DNA of 64,000 nt from Scleromitrula shiraiana (lineage: Eukaryota; Ascomycota; Leotiomycetes; Helotiales; Sclerotiniaceae), in assembly GCA_028455995.1 (NCBI GenBank), contig JABELC010000006.1, forward strand, positions 186,001 to 250,000, read 5' to 3'. The position numbers and the translations under genes are program-made. Below the pieces are notes generated by a model. It was given only the letters and a program-made list of their open reading frames with translations, was not told the DNA's origin and searched no databases. Below are positions 1-14,407 of the stretch, piece by piece; the stretch's first letter is position 1; each line of letters opens with the position of its first letter.

Positions 1-1665
1 CCGGTCAACAGGAAACAAACAATCACGAAAATCGGATCATCCAATATAGAAACCGGTACATATTTCGCCGTCAACGCTAATAGAGGCGCCATAACGAGTG
101 TCGGTAGTAACATTCTAGAAATAAGAGACGCGACGAGTAGTTTAGTACCGATTCTATTTTCTTCCGAGTTTTCATCGTGCGCTTCCTGGGGGAGGGTATT
201 ACGGGCGAGATTGGCGCCGAGAACGACGAGGATGAGGGGGACGGCGACGCCGCCGGATTGGGAGACGGCGCGGGTGACGGAGTTGGCGATGAAGGAGCCT
301 TCGGCGAAGAAGAGGTGTTGGAGGGAGGGGATGGAGGCGACGATTACGGCGAGGAGCATGGCCCAGAGGGGGGGGTTCATGAATTCCCAGAGGCCGTGGA
401 GGAATTTTTGGAGGGAGGATGAGATTTTGGTGAGGAGGGATTGGATTGGATGGGGGAGGGATTGGAAGGTTTGGGAGGAGATGAGTCGAATGGTGTGGGT
501 GGTGTGGAAGATTGCTTTTCGGATTTGTAGTTGTACCCGTGGTATCCATCCTCTAATTCCATCTGGAATATTTTCTTCTTCTTCTGGCGATGGAGTACGA
601 ATACTTGGGAAAGAAGTAATATCATTTGAATCCGGTAAATAATTTCCATTAGCAGGAGTTGGGATTAAACCGGGAATTTTGGCCGGTTCGATAATTTCAT
701 CATCTGATTGATTTGAGTCGGCGTATTGAGCATTTGTAACTGGGGTTCTCCCACCAGATTGAAAAGATGTTGATGAACTTCCATTTTCATCTTCATCTGT
801 ATTTGTTCCATCCAATCCAGATATTAATTCAGGTTCATCTCTATATCGACCTCCTTCTAAATCTTCTTGTGACTCTTGATATTTATCCGCTGGTGCAAGT
901 AATACGTGATAACCCCAACTCCATCGAACTAGTTGACCTAATTGTTGAAAAATTAATAGATATAAAATACCTCTTGCTCCAACTTCATCATCGTTATCCC
1001 CAGGTATTTTATCCCAATGTAAACCTTTCAATGTTTGTGATAATGAAATGACGAGAGATATTGGTAAAGAGTTTGAATTTCCGAATACCTAGGAAATAAA
1101 TCATTAGCATTTCCTTCTACCAATCATAGACATAAAACCTACTCCCATAGCAGTAACGAAATTTGCAGCTCTTTTCTCAAATCCAAATGCTTTGCCAACA
1201 GCAATCGAAACCAAATATGAAACCAATGTTTGTACGATGAATATAACCGGTATGACAGCCAATTCCGTAAGTTTTTCCGCCGTCAATTGAGAAGCCAATT
1301 TCGTAAAAACTATATCAACCCAATTAGTATATAAAAGTCCATCACAATGTTCAATACATACTCAAACATGGAGTAAATAGAGCAACATTTAAATTTGCTA
1401 AGAATTTCTGTTTATCCGCATCGAACATGCCCTGTCTTGCCACAATATAACCCGGTAGACTAACACAAACGACTTCCATTACAGCTTCGAATACCAATAA
1501 TATTAAATGACCCAAGGCAGGATGTGATGAATGATCATTTGCTCTTCGTACTATTGAACCAAATGCTACATCTGTGAATGATCTTGTTGATATTGATTCA
1601 TTGATATTGTTACCGGATATTGCATTGGCAAGTCGAAATGATGTTGGTGATGTAAAGAAGCCCAT
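1..1665 (-). CDS. Auxin efflux carrier family (ECM3-like) membrane transporter, 3' end outside the window
   Basis: Putative transporter of the fungal auxin-efflux-carrier/ECM3 family, expected in an internal membrane such as the ER; its substrate is not established. Exon 1 runs 1665-1362, exon 2 1309-1143 and exon 3 from 1088 off the left edge. Donors are GTATGT and GTAGGT. The reading frame joins cleanly: LFTPCL-IFTKLASQLTAEK across intron 1 and AMG-VFGNSNSLP across intron 2, a run typical of this family. Hydrophobic segments follow in the N-terminal half (LGHLILLVFEAVMEVVCVSL and the VIPVIFIVQTLVSYLVSIAV stretch). A long acidic, Ser/Pro-rich loop then precedes a second set of membrane segments, the usual two-bundle layout. 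The start is the first in-frame ATG before the conserved segment. Codon use near the left edge is strongly C-biased on the coding strand compared with exon 1. Family assignment is firm; transported substrate is unknown. Confidence 0.85.
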
Positions 1666-4600
1666 TTTGACGATTATGATGATGAGTATTGGATGGGTTG
1701 TGAATCCTCAGATTGAGGTTTTTGATATAGAATTTCGAGGCACTTATGTCCTCTTTAATAAAATTGAGGTATTCGTATGATGTTTCGAAGATTTTCTTTG
1801 TACGTTTAACCGTTTTGTATAAATTCGAAAGAAAAGGACATGGAATCCTCAAAATCAGATGAGAAAATCGATGTCGTGATAGATGATATGATGTCGACGA
1901 TGTAACAAAATGATATTCCGGTGTTGATTTTCAATGTTGTGTAAGATTTTTCTGAATAATCGTAGCAAGTGTATGAAAGTGTATGAAAGTGTATGAAAAT
2001 GTATGTATTGAAGGTTTTGGTAGATGATTTTTTTTGATATCATTTATTACTAAGGGACCTGAAAGTGATAGGTATATTTTGTGATAAGGCCAAGAACCAA
2101 GCTCGATTTGAAGTGGCTATGAAAAAAGCCCTGGATAAGTAGCCAAGGATTACAACTGTATGATGGCGTGAAACTAAAGGGGATGAGGATAGCTGATACC
2201 GGTACCGTGCCGCGCCACTTGTTTTGATGTATAGATGCACAGTGATTATTTTATACTAATGTAACTGGTTGTTTGTTTCTTGGGTTTCCTCGGGTTTCGT
2301 CAATTGGTACCTTGATGACGATGATTCTGCATGACGATGATTTTGACTCACGATGATGTGACTAACGAATTTAGAAGCCCTGGAGGTGAGAAGGTTGAAG
2401 GTTGAAGATGGAAGATGGAAGATGTAAGATGGAGAATATTAGATAAAATGTGAAATTCCGATCAATCTACTCATAGACTGAATTCAATTAATAAGGAGCT
2501 TTTGTTCCAAGACTTTGGTTGCACCACTTCGTAGAATGCACGAGTTTAGAACAAAGGATTTTATTGGGAGAGATTGATAGAGAGGGATGAGGAGAAAGAG
2601 TTGATTGATTAAAGATTGAAGATTGAAGATATATGAATGGAAGGACAAGAGACTCTGGAATATATTAATATCAATCTATCTATCCATGTAATAAAAATAC
2701 TCAAAAGAAAAGAGTCAAACTTCCATCTATGAGTCCATACAATCCCTAAAAAGTCCAGACTCTTCTCATCTATATACCTTCCCATTACTCCCTCACGATA
2801 CACAATACATAAAAAGAATACAACAATACAATACAACCCAAGTACCTCGGCGCGCCACACGATAAGTATCTTCTCTTCTATCTCCTCTTCCTGTCAATAA
2901 TTATCGTGTACCAAGGCTTCATACATGAAAAATGAAGCTTAAAAGAATATTTATCATTTTCCGCATGCACAGGTATATGAATGTACGGAGGTACCGTATT
3001 GTATCATTGGTACGAAACCGAGAACCTGGAGAATTGAGCGTTGACGCCGAGGAATATGTACTGATGGAGTACATAATGTACTACATAATGCCTCTTCTTT
3101 TTGTTTACAAAAAGAGAGGTTTTATACGAGTCTACTCATTTTTTTTTTTGGTATGATACAAGGGTGATTTTACTAGCGCCTTGGAAGAATCTTGGCACTT
3201 TTTTAAAGCAATTGATTGGTTAAAATCGATATTTGAAAGTAGTTGATTGGGTAAATTTAAGGTTTTTAACAAGCTTTTTTGAACATGTGATCTAGCATGT
3301 GATTTAGCATGTGATTCAACATAAAAGATCATAAAGAAGAGGCGGCGTGTCAGGGGACCTGACCCGATATGTACATAATGTACATAAGAGGTACGACTTA
3401 TGGTTTGATGATGAGCTTGGTGGTGGGTTTGATTGGTTTGATTGAGGGGTACATCTCGGATGGTGCAGATTGTGAGGGGGGGGCTGACTGACTAATATTG
3501 ATGTTGATGTTGATATTGAGTACGAGAAGGGGATATACTTTTTCTTCTTCTTTTCTTCTTTTTTCTTCTATTTTTTTCTTTATTCTTCTTTTGTGTTTGT
3601 CGACTTCGGATTATTTCTCGAGGCAAGATGAACAATTATTGAGAAGCCCTCTACTCACTCACACCAATTGAACTCAAATACGTCCTTCCTTATCATCCTC
3701 ACACGTTCCTATCTCTACCCTAACACCAGCAATCCAATTCCTTCAGAGCTGTTATCCTCATCATTAATCACTACAGTACCATATCTACTAATAAACCTCC
3801 CTCCCTCCGCATCAACAACTTCCTCCAGTATTCACATATTATTATCCCACATGCCATCAAGCAAGCCACAACTAAAGTAAACACCAGCCAGAGCCATCGC
3901 AACGCAGCCAAGAAAAAGAAAAAAAAAAAGTGACCTTGTCATCAAATTTTGAAATCTCTGACGTTGGCTTGCATGAGAAGCTTCATTTGTATAAACACCG
4001 AAGACTCCGATTACTTTGACCAAATCTAAGATGAGGATATACTATTTGTGTGATTTAGATGATGGGAAGGAGTTGGTGATAGAGCTAATTATAGTTGTAT
4101 ATCTATCGATTATCTATTTGGGTGTTAATGGTGTTAGGATTCTATGATTGTATACTATGTGTAGGGTAAGAGGGTGTGGTGCGGTGGTGTGGTGGTGTGG
4201 TGGTACCGATGGTATGGAGATGGATGGATGGATAGACGGTAAGAATGAATGAATGAATGAATGAATGCATTGCAGTATCTAAGCCTTAAAATGCATACAA
4301 CTCTATTCTATGAATAACAATTTGATGATATACAGATACTTCAAACTATAGATATATGCATCCGTACCATGATTTTCTGGACCCTTAGAGGTGCACTTAG
4401 GGAGTTCTATAGTGTTAATGGTGGGTAATAGATGCGTAGGTGTGATTTGGGGGTGGCTGTTCATTCAATACATACATGCATATCAGTGATACATATATAT
4501 CCGTCCGTTACGAATGTTTCATGTTTGTATTGCTCAATATCTTGCTTTGTCGTTACATAATTATGTCTATCAACATACTAGACATATCATCCTAGACATA

Positions 4601-7312
4601 TAGGCTGATATACATCAAGCAGTAAGCATGGTATGTAGAGTATCTGTCAAAAGATCTTCAGGGTTCTCTCTCTCTCTGATTATGTCTTGTTGATCAAAAG
4701 TATAGGATAGGATAGGGTAAGATAGGATAGAGAAACCCCCAATACGTCACAGCTACGAGCCACGACCATTGATTAAAAGCTCATCTCATGAACAATGCTG
4801 TAACTGGTTGTAGTCCGTACTGGCTGGTAGATCAACCAGCCAAATTTAAGAACATGGTGAAGATATTCAAGATGTTCGTTGTAAAGCAAAGCATAGTATA
4901 TACATGCGTACGTACGTAAGCTACAAGATAATTATTACTTTTGATTTGGGTTTTATTATACATGTCCAAATCAAACCTTGGCATTTAGAACTCAGAACTA
5001 GATTCCAGATAAAAATGTCCACTTCCATATAAAATTGGCATAGGCTCTCCCATTAAAGAAAATAACATAACCAATAAGAACCACAATATATGGAGAGCAA
5101 CTCCTAAAGAACCAATTAGAAGTATCCAATACGTTCGGGAAACTATTATGCTACTTCATTAATCTGGGAATCCCCTCAATATTCAATACAACGCAACGCA
5201 CATGTTCATAGCTAGCTAGCTACCTAGCCAGGTGTTCTCCCCTCCCCTCCATCCCCCCTCGTTCCCCAATGAAACCCAGCCCCTCCTATATCACATTTGG
5301 GGAATATTGATTGCTTGATTGATTGATCGATTGTGGGAGGGGAGGGGGGGGGGAAAATAATATAGCGAGCGACGTCATCGTGCTTTTGCATCTTGCTTCC
5401 CTCTCTAATCTTGATAAAAAAATAATTATTATAGTTGATTGGTTGGTTGCTTGATTTACTTATGCTATGATGGAGAAGATCAAGCCAAATGCTCATCTTA
5501 TGCCAAGTTGTTTTGGAAATCGATGTTAAAATTAGAAAACGATCTACATTTCAAATGATGGGTATTTGATCATCTAATTGAAAGGAAACGACGACGATAA
5601 CGATTTATTTATTTATTTATTTTGATTTTGACTTTGATTTTGATTTTGGGAGAGAAGATTGTTGTATATATCTAGGTGATAGAAAAGAAGTTTTGTCTTT
5701 TACTTTGTTCGCTTGTACTATCATCTTCTCTATTCTATCTATATTCAAATACCGGTATAGATATTCGGTATAGATATTCCCTACACATACATCGGATTTC
5801 ACCTCAACATTACAAACAATTGCCTAGGGATAGTTGACAAGTACGATAACTCGAAAGATCTCGAAAGATAAAAAGATAGAAGGGATATCTTTAATCAATT
5901 AATTGATTTCATCCTGCAACCTTACCTAACCCTACCCTCTTAACTCTACGGCGGTACTTCCCCTCATTCATTCAATAAACTTGCGACTCATACAAACTTA
6001 AAATCGAAGACCAAGACCAAGCAAGACCAAGCAAGACCAAGCAAGACCAATACCCCTCTAATCCAATCGAGCCCCTCAATCCACTCGACGATTTATCTTT
6101 CAACCCGGCACATTCAAGAAAAGAAGAAAAGACTCGGAAGAAGGAAGAAGGAAGAAGGAAGAAGGAAGGACCTTGAAGAATATCGGAGGAAAAGGAAAGA
6201 AAGATATACTCCGTACTCGAATACATATATCTACATACCGGTACTTACATACACATACCTAAGCTACCTAAGCTACCTAAGCTATCCAGAGGGTTAAAAA
6301 AGTAGTCTGTCAAACCTGCCTTGGTGAACTTATAGTCAGTCTATAGCTTCCTTCTAAGGTTCTTTCTTGAATCTCGAATTTGCGCATTTTTATTTGTGGA
6401 ATACAAATACAAATATAAATACAAATACAAATACAATAAATACGATACTATACTATACGATACGATACGCATATCAAATTGAAAGCCACTCTATACATTC
6501 GGAAATCGAGTTTAAAGACCAAGACTCAAATCATTTGAATAATCGAATCAAATCGAATCAATTCAATTCAATTCAATTCAATTCAGATCAAATCAATTCA
6601 AAGTGGATATATCATTTCAAAGCATTATCGAAAAGGAACGAATCGTTCATCAACGGAAGAGAGGCATTTATACTAAGTTACTCATCGCTCCGGACGGACC
6701 GAACATTTAATTCATTCATTCATTCGTTGATTCACATTTCATCCATTTTCAAATTCTGTTCTAGCAAGAATCTCGAGCTTTGGCATTTCAAATAATTAAA
6801 TAACTCTAGACCAAAAATTCCCATACCTAGCTAGGACTACCTAAACTTCCCCCCCCCCCCCAACTTCACCTTTTTTACGACCATTTTCAAATCCCGATAT
6901 AATACAATACATACCATATACACTACACTACACTACACTACACTACACTACACTACACTATACTACATTACATCGCACAACAAAATTGAAATCGAAATAG
7001 AAAGACGAGGAGGATCTTATGATATTTTGATTTTCCTACATGTAACTGAATTTCAGAGGTTGGTCTTCTTATTTCATTCCTTGCATTTATTATTCTTTTA
7101 CAAATACCATTCTGATATCGATATCGGTATCTTTTTACCGGTAAATCTCTATATGGATATTATTGCCAAGAAAGAACTTCAATCGAAATTATTTTACAAT
7201 AACTAAGCAATTTTTACAAATAGATTTATTTACCATTTGATTCATTTCAACCTTTCACGATAAATCTTTACCTCATGCCATCGAGTTGATTTTCAACTGA
7301 ATAATAAACAAT
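1666..7312. other. Long intergenic region and probable long 5' leader of the MAPKK gene
   Basis: No convincing gene seen. Short ORFs here (for example around 3668-4023) lack domains and codon bias. The right part (about 5800-7312) is crowded with simple repeats: an imperfect 10-bp repeat of GCAAGACCAA at about 6010-6052, GGAAGAA repeats near 6137-6170, AATTC repeats near 6555-6585, a poly-C run near 6850 and CACTA repeats near 6921-6962. This may be transcribed leader or promoter of the downstream kinase. A 142-codon ORF at 6367-6795 has only a TTG start and is low-complexity Asn/Thr sequence, so I do not call it a gene. Confidence 0.6.
6921..6962. repeat. (CACTA)n microsatellite
   Basis: About eight head-to-tail copies of a 5-bp CACTA unit, roughly 350 bp upstream of the MAPKK start codon. 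It lies in a leader region containing several other simple repeats. Confidence 0.9.
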
Positions 7313-9393
7313 ATGGATAATCCGTCGGATTCAAATCCTCCTCCGATTGATGCGATTAATTTTGCCACGAAGAATGACCCATCCGAATTAACACTCGAAG
7401 CTTCAACGGCGGAACAATTGCAAGAACCTACTTCACCTAGACCACCTACATTACCTTCTCTTCGATCTACATCCGATCCTGATGCTAAAACAATGACAGC
7501 TTCGTCTACACCTCTTGGTATGTTAGCAAACGCAAGAAGAGGTAATGCACCATCATTATCAAGTTCACGACCTGGACCAGCTGGAAGACAATCTGGTGGT
7601 TTACCTTCGGATATGCAAGCAAAGATGAAAGCATTTCATTTATCAAGACAAGGTACACCAAGACCGCAACCTCCTACATCAATTTCAACAGGTGCGGCAG
7701 GTTTACCATCTTCTCCGGCTATAGCTGGTTTGCCTGGTGGTTTACAATTACCTCCACATGTTCGACCTCAACCACAAAACTTTGTATCCGCTCCCGCAAT
7801 TCCGAAATTGAAACCTGCTGGTGGATTAAGTGCAAGAAGAGGATTGAAATTACCTGGTGGATTACCGGGTTCTCCAGCCCCTATTACCCCAGGTTCGGAA
7901 TCAAATGGAACTCCGGCGGCACCCGAATCTATGTTTAATAATTTCACCAAATATGTTGATACACAGACTGGCACATTAAAATTAGGAAAAGCGATTGTTC
8001 ATGGAAATGGTGTTGATTTTGCAAATGGAAGTAATTTCAACATATCTTTGGATGAAGTCGATACTTTGGAGGAATTAGGAAAGGGAAATTATGGTACGGT
8101 TTATAAAGTTCGACATGCGAGACCACGAATGAGAAAACCTGGGTTGGGATTGGCAGGAAATAAATCTTCGATACCATCCTCCGCTGGCGAAAATGAAGAA
8201 TCGGATCTACCGAAAGGAAATACGAGTGGTGTGATAATGGCAATGAAGGAACTTCGATTGGAATTGGAAGAAGCAAAATTCGCGGCTATTATTATGGAAT
8301 TGGATATTCTTCATAGATGTCTATCACCATATATTATAGATTTTTACGGTGCTTTCTTCCAAGAAGGTGCCGTATATATCTGTATAGAGTTTATGGATGG
8401 TGGATCAATCGATAAGATATATGGAGATGGCATACCCGAAAATGTCCTTCGAAAAATCACCTACGCCACAACTCAAGGACTCAAAACATTAAAAGATGAC
8501 CACAATATCATCCATCGAGATGTCAAACCTACGAATATCCTCATAAATACCAAAGGACAAGTAAAGATATGCGATTTTGGCGTATCGGGAAATCTGGTCG
8601 CGTCCATTGCGAAAACGAATATCGGTTGTCAATCTTATATGGCGCCGGAGAGGATTTCAGGTGGTGGTATTAGTCAGGCCGGGGCTAATCCAGGTGGTGG
8701 TACGTATAGTGTTCAGAGTGATATTTGGAGTCTGGGGTTGAGTATTATTGAGTGTGCTATGGGGAGATATCCGTATCCTCCTGAGACTTATAATAATATT
8801 TTTTCGCAATTAAGTGTAAGTTTTTTTTCTCCCCCCCTCTCCTTTCCCCCCTCCGTTCTCCCTCTTTGTGTCTTCCCGTCTCCTTTCCTCTTCCCTCGTT
8901 CCGCTCTTTCCCCTCCCCATCCCCAAACAACCCGCTAACAAAACCAAAAACACAGGCAATCGTAGACGGCACACCCCCCGACCTCCCCGAAGATGGTTTC
9001 TCCCCCCTAGCCCGCGATTTCGTCCGCGGCTGTCTTAATAAAATTCCAAATCTCCGTCCTACGTACAGTATGCTCCTTCAACATGGGTGGTTGGCACAGC
9101 TTAGCAAGCCGGAGACGATTTCCGAAGAGGACGAAAACTCGGACTCGGAATCAGATCAAGCTAAGGAGGGAAGCGGAAGTGGAGATGAGGAGGATGGAGA
9201 AACGAATGGAAGAAGTGGAAATGGGGGGAAAAGAGATTATGGGATTCCTATGGGAACGGAGGATAGAGAGGTGGCGGAGTGGGTTGTAAAGGCGATGGAG
9301 AGGAAGAGGTTGGGGTTGATGGGGACGCATGCGGTTCCGGCGTTACATAAGGCGCCGTTGGATTCGGTTAGTCCGGCTGCTAGTCCTGGTTAA
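7313..9393 (+). CDS. PBS2: MAP kinase kinase of the HOG osmostress pathway (Pbs2/OS-5 type)
   Basis: Dual-specificity MAPKK that would phosphorylate the Hog1-type MAPK in osmotic and fungicide stress signalling, mainly in the cytoplasm. Exon 1 is 7313-8815, the intron 8816-8955 (GTAAGT...CAG) and exon 2 8956-9393, giving 646 residues. A Ser/Pro/Gly-rich N-terminal region of about 250 residues precedes the kinase domain. Visible motifs are the glycine loop GKGNYGTVY near residue 256, the lysine of MAMKEL at 312, HRDVKPTN at 401, DFG at 421-423 and the activation loop SIAKTNIGCQSYMAPE. Its phosphosites would be Ser431 and Thr435, in the Ser-x3-Thr spacing of Pbs2. An insert of about 35 residues (PRMRKPG onward) separates beta strands 2 and 3, as in filamentous-fungal Pbs2 proteins. 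The C-terminal tail is acidic (EEDENSDSESD). The start codon is the first ATG after multiple stops. Identification is strong. Confidence 0.93.
8816..8955 (+). other. MAPKK intron, strongly pyrimidine-rich
   Basis: A 140-bp phase-0 intron with donor GTAAGT and acceptor ACACAG. Its 5' two-thirds is almost pure C/T on the coding strand. A CTAAC branch-like motif lies near 8935. Splicing joins FSQLS to AIVDGTPPDLPEDGFS, the conserved kinase subdomain X-XI junction. Confidence 0.9.
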
Positions 9394-9600
9394 GTTGGGA
9401 TGAGATGAGATGGGGGGGGTGGATTGGGGAGGGGGGGATTCTGGGGAGGAAGATAGGATGTGAGGAGGAATGTGAAGGGGAAGGAGCAGGGAGATAAGGA
9501 TGAGGATGAGGATGAGGATGAGGGCGGATGGAAAATGGAAGAGGGGTGAGTGGGGGACATTCAAAGGGAGAGGGAGGTTGAGAGTGGAAATGAACTGGTT

Positions 9601-9644
9601 GGACGGACGGACGGATGGATGGATGGATGGATGGATGGATGGAT
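9601..9644. repeat. (GGAC/GGAT)n microsatellite
   Basis: Tetranucleotide run of three GGAC units followed by about eight GGAT units, in the 3' flank of the MAPKK gene. Similar GGAT runs recur at 10117-10190, 35210-35230, 49785-49960 and 51499-51532. Confidence 0.9.
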
Positions 9645-9729
9645 GAAAGGCGTTTGGGAGTTGGAAGTGAGGGAATGGAAATTTTGATTGATTGATTGGT
9701 GATCTTGATGGTTAGGTGTGAGGGTCACG

Positions 9730-9788
9730 ATATGATATGATATGATATGATATGATATGATATGATATGATATGATATGATATGATAT
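9730..9788. repeat. (ATATG)n microsatellite
   Basis: About twelve uninterrupted copies of a 5-bp unit (TATGA/ATATG), one of the longest perfect simple repeats in the window. Confidence 0.95.
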
Positions 9789-12700
9789 GCATTATATGAA
9801 TGTGATTTGATATGATTTGATTTGATTTGATTGGGATTTGAAATGAATATGAATATGGAAATGAAGGTGCATATAAGATAACATGGATAAATGGGATAAG
9901 AGAACAGGGAGAGGATATATGAAGAGGAGAGGAGAGGGGAGGGGATGAGGGGATGAATTGATATAAATGGAATGAGAAGATGAGATGAGATGAGATGAGA
10001 TGAATTGAGATGAATTGAGATGAGATGAGATTAAATAGGCAATTAATGATATTTCTTCTATGATCACGGATGGATGTATGTATGTATGGATGTATGGATG
10101 TGATTGAATTGAACTGGATGGATGGATGGATGGATGTGATTGAATTGAACTGGATTGAATTGGATGGATGGATGGATGGATGGATGAACTTGTAAAAGTC
10201 AAATATACAAGTAGTATAAATAATGTATGGAGATGAGGTGTTATTCTATTGCGTATTGCGTATTGATATATATGAGGGTTTTGCAATTGTAGAAAGAGAA
10301 AAGGTGTTATAGTTGGTATTTAAGTTGGTGTAAAGGAAGGGCAAAGTATATGACCGGTTTCGATCTGTGTATGTTTATCTCATGGAACAGAGGTTGAGAT
10401 GATATTGCCTTGATGGATAGATTTTGGGAACTTGATATTTAGTGATATGTTTAGGAAATTAGCACTGATGGCTTCATAATTTCATGGGTGATTATGATGA
10501 TAATGGTGATAATAAGAAAAAGTCAGAAATCACCGAAGTAGAGAAGAAAGATTAGATGAAGAGATGATATATCCTAGTATTGGCAACATAAATGTGATAT
10601 TATGTGGTATTAAAATGTAAATTCCACAAATAATAACTAGCCAGCCCAATCTACACATCCTCTATCTCCAAATCAAAAGCAAAACTATAAAAGTTCGTAG
10701 AGATTCTTAAGTTTTTCTTCTTGTAATCGCAAGTCAAACGATACACGGACGATTTGAAATGCCGATATATTGAGATACAGCAGGGTAGTTACTACTTTTT
10801 CTATTTTTTGATGAGTGAAGGTGGTATGATATAATGTTGTAGTTATAAATTTATGGGTGTTAAAAGTTGCAGGTTTGTAATATGTATAACTGGTGGTATT
10901 GCTAGCGATAGTTTAGTGATTTGATAGAATTTTGTTATTAGCAATGAAGAGGGATCGTGCTGAGTGTTGTTGTTATTGTTATCTCGTGTTAATTTGAGTT
11001 GTTAGAGGAGGGAGATGTTTGCAGAATTTTATCTTGAATAAGGCTCGGAGGTTGTAAATATATTATGTGTACTGGTTTTAATGGAACTGGATCTTGAACT
11101 TTTTTTATGCTGTGTCTTCTATTGTTCATGGAAATTATGTAAGAAGAGAGAAAAGGGGGAGTTAAATAGTTGGTTGGTGGATAATGGGATGATAAGCAAG
11201 GGGAAAGTTGAGGGAGGAAAGAAACGGGGGAGAAAATGAGGGAGGAGTATATATAAGTTTGGGGGAGTCGGAGATTGATTTTGAAGAAAATAATGGTTAA
11301 GGAAAGAATGCTTCATCTTTAGTCATCAGCTGGTAAGAGTTTACTGTTTGGCGGTTGATATGGAGTAGATGTATGTATTTTTAGCATGCTTTAGAGAGCG
11401 AATTATCTTTTGTGGAATATAAAGTTGTAAGAAGATAAATCAACAACGTCGAATGATTCTTAACAGCGATTGCTCGCACATTATGAAAAAATATTAAGTT
11501 TTGACAGCAACTAGTGTAGTGACAATAATAGTTCTAGACTTCTAGCATTCTTATATCGTAGCAATATACAACAGTTGTAATAGACGGGCATTTGAATGTA
11601 TAATTCACCCCCTAATTTATATGCCCGCATCAGTCCCAAAATCAATTTTTGAAAGAACCGTGGGGGATTCCATTATGGTTTTCTATAGTAATATGAGTTT
11701 TGAAGGAAAGGAGATTTTATAGACGGGGACGAAATCGAAGGTAGTGAGGTGAGGGGGCGCGAGGAATTGATGAATCTACTATATAATAAGGAAATCATTG
11801 AAATACTTCTCAATTTCAACCTTCCGATAATGGAACAGTAAACTTAAAAAGAGGATATAAATATGCTCTTTAACGGAACTTCAAGAAGCAATAGCGAGAT
11901 CTGGCACATGGTTCTAGAAGATATAGGGTTGTTGATTTATGCATCTTAATAGTGGATTGGTGACGAGAAAAAAGGTTCAGAATGATAGGGGGAAAATGAC
12001 AGTAAGCATTTTTTGCAAAAGGTGATGAGGAGTCGTTTTTACTATAATTGTTATCTTTGTTGTCGTTAGGAATATGGTGGTTTATTGATGACAAGAATGA
12101 AATAACCGTGGAAAGAAGGGGTTGGGAGAGGGAACGTTAAGGGTAAGATAACGAAGTTCATAGAGCAAGTTCTAACCGATGTATTTCTTCACATCAACCC
12201 CACGAACACCCCGAAATTTAGAATAGTGACATCTTGCTGTTATTAAAGAGACAACATAAAAATCTAGAGGGTATTTTATATCGACGAGGAAGGGAAAGAA
12301 TTAGAGCCCTTGAATGACAGAAAAGAAGAAGTGAATTAGTAAAAATAACTTGAGTGTTAGGTCTATGGGCTGATTGATAGGATGGACATCGTGATTGGTA
12401 TATTTTGTGTCCGATCTTTTGAATTCACTCCCATGAGAATAACGGAGCGGGAGCGAATCGCTCGATTCTATTCAATATTTTTCTGTTCATTCAAACTTGA
12501 TCCTCTTCATACTTCGAATATATGATATTACCATATCAATCCATTTAACTTTGTGTTTGTGTCTATATAAATCATCCATCATCTCTTCTTGGACGATCTT
12601 CTTCATTCAGCATAGTACAATGATCGATTTGGAAGAGAGGCGAGAACTGTCCTAGAAATTGTCTGAGAAAATTAGCAATTCGTTCATTGACGATATTGAT

Positions 12701-14407
12701 GTATAGAGAAAATACAATTGATTGATTGGATTGTATATATACCCATATCAAGTGGACTAGAATACGAAATTTACTTACTAAGTGTAAGTTCTCCCTGGGA
12801 AATTTTGATCTCTATCTTATACAAAATATTCAAGGATCATGGGTTGAGACTGAGAATGAAGGGGCTTATATAACTTGATGTCAGTTTCAGATCAGAGGGT
12901 ATGGAAGGAGTCAAGAGTGTGAACGTGGAGAAAGATTATATTGGTTGGGGATGGTTAATTTCACTTCGCTTCTCTAATATTTGCTTGTCTTCCAGACCCA
13001 GAGCACTAATTCTGGGGGTATATAAACTACATATTAGGTCCGAATTTGTGATCACCAGATTGCTTGATGCAGCAGCAACCGACAATAACTCACGATCCCA
13101 CCAGCGAGACACCAAATACAGTGTTAAAATATCATGAAGAACTAAATTACATCGTTAGTAACGTACGTTGGGCAGGTTGAAAGGAGAACGTAAGAAGAGA
13201 AATTCTACATGATCAAATGATAGTACGTTGCAACAAAAAGAATGATTTCCACAACAGTAACAAGCTCATAGTGACAGTGTTTAGGGAACGAATATGAATT
13301 ATGCGACAGTGGCTAGAAATTTGACAGCAATGATCAATTTAGAGCTAGATTCTGTCTTTAAATAGTGATTTGATGACTGTGGATATCAACTATAGCGTGA
13401 AACAGCACTGAATTTTATTCTCACTCGTAGGCTATTCCCCTAGCCCAGTTCTCACTTCTGTGCGTATATATTATGATTAGCCAAGTCAAATGAGACATGA
13501 GAAGAGACTTTTATAGTTAAACAATGAGTTTATATTTAGGTTATAGTGATTGGATATATGACGTGTAGATGTTGTAGTGAGGGGGGGGGGGGGGAGGAGT
13601 TTGCTACAGGTGAGTATGATTGAGTGAGGGATAGGTGAATGATTGTATTGGCCATTCACTTACTCATCTTTATGATCTTGAGATGAGGGTAAGATTCTAT
13701 ACAAACTACTCTTCGCCACCCACCACAGATCGGATTTTCAGACAGATAATTAATAATTGGGCAGAACCTGTTCCAGCTATCCGTGAACTCTTGGGTAGCA
13801 ACCAAAGATGAACAAGTAGGAGATTGCAAGTTGATCAGAGGAAAGGAGCGTTAAGATTATGAGATGGTGGTGTCATAAATGTGATACCTACAGAATGGTA
13901 ATTATGTATAGAAACGACAGCGAGAACAAACAAATACATTTCAACACCAGCAAAACACCACTACACTAGATATGGCAATGAGTCCCAAACTCACTTTCTT
14001 AATCTGACATTACATATTCAATTGAGGTGATCAAGCCTAGACCAACTTATACCTGAACTTGAGAACTAACATAAGGAGAGTTTGAGGCCGGAAGCTTACG
14101 GTATACTCATAGCGAAGTGTCTTTCCATGTATCTGATAATGATAACAATCGCTCATTCAACTTAGAGTCTTTGAAAAGATTGGACAAGGGCTTATATACA
14201 TAGGTACTAGATTTAGATGTTGGGCGGACTTTGCGCATAATGACAAATCAGTATTATAACATGGATTATCAATATTTGCAGATTATTCTGATTTTTGTAA
14301 ATAAAATCCATTTCTTTCCGTACATGGTTTGATTCCAAATAGTACAGGTACCTCTTTGTAAAATATCGAAGAGCAACTGATCTGAGAAATTAGAACATAG
14401 CATACAA

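Larger units (their letters stand above)
9394..14407. other. Gene-poor intergenic region rich in microsatellites
   Basis: I see no supported gene. The first 1 kb after the kinase is purine-rich and packed with GGAT, ATATG, GATGA and related repeats. From about 10.3 kb the DNA is A/T-biased and complex but with stops in all frames. A poly-G run lies near 13579-13594. Short ORFs at 11119-11316 and 12901-13137 have no recognisable features. Confidence 0.6.

Noticed and set aside
177..642. Several overlapping ORFs on both strands at the left edge
   Set aside because: They are shadows of the C-biased exon 3 of the minus-strand transporter; the strongly biased wobble bases keep other frames open.
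6367..6795. 142-codon plus-strand ORF upstream of the MAPKK
   Set aside because: It begins at TTG, not ATG, and translates simple repeats (NTNTNIN, NSIQFNS), so it is repeat-driven.
9792..10286. 164-codon minus-strand ORF rich in Ile/His/Ser/Pro
   Set aside because: Composition comes from GGAT, GATGA and ATATG microsatellites; no domain and no protein-like pattern.
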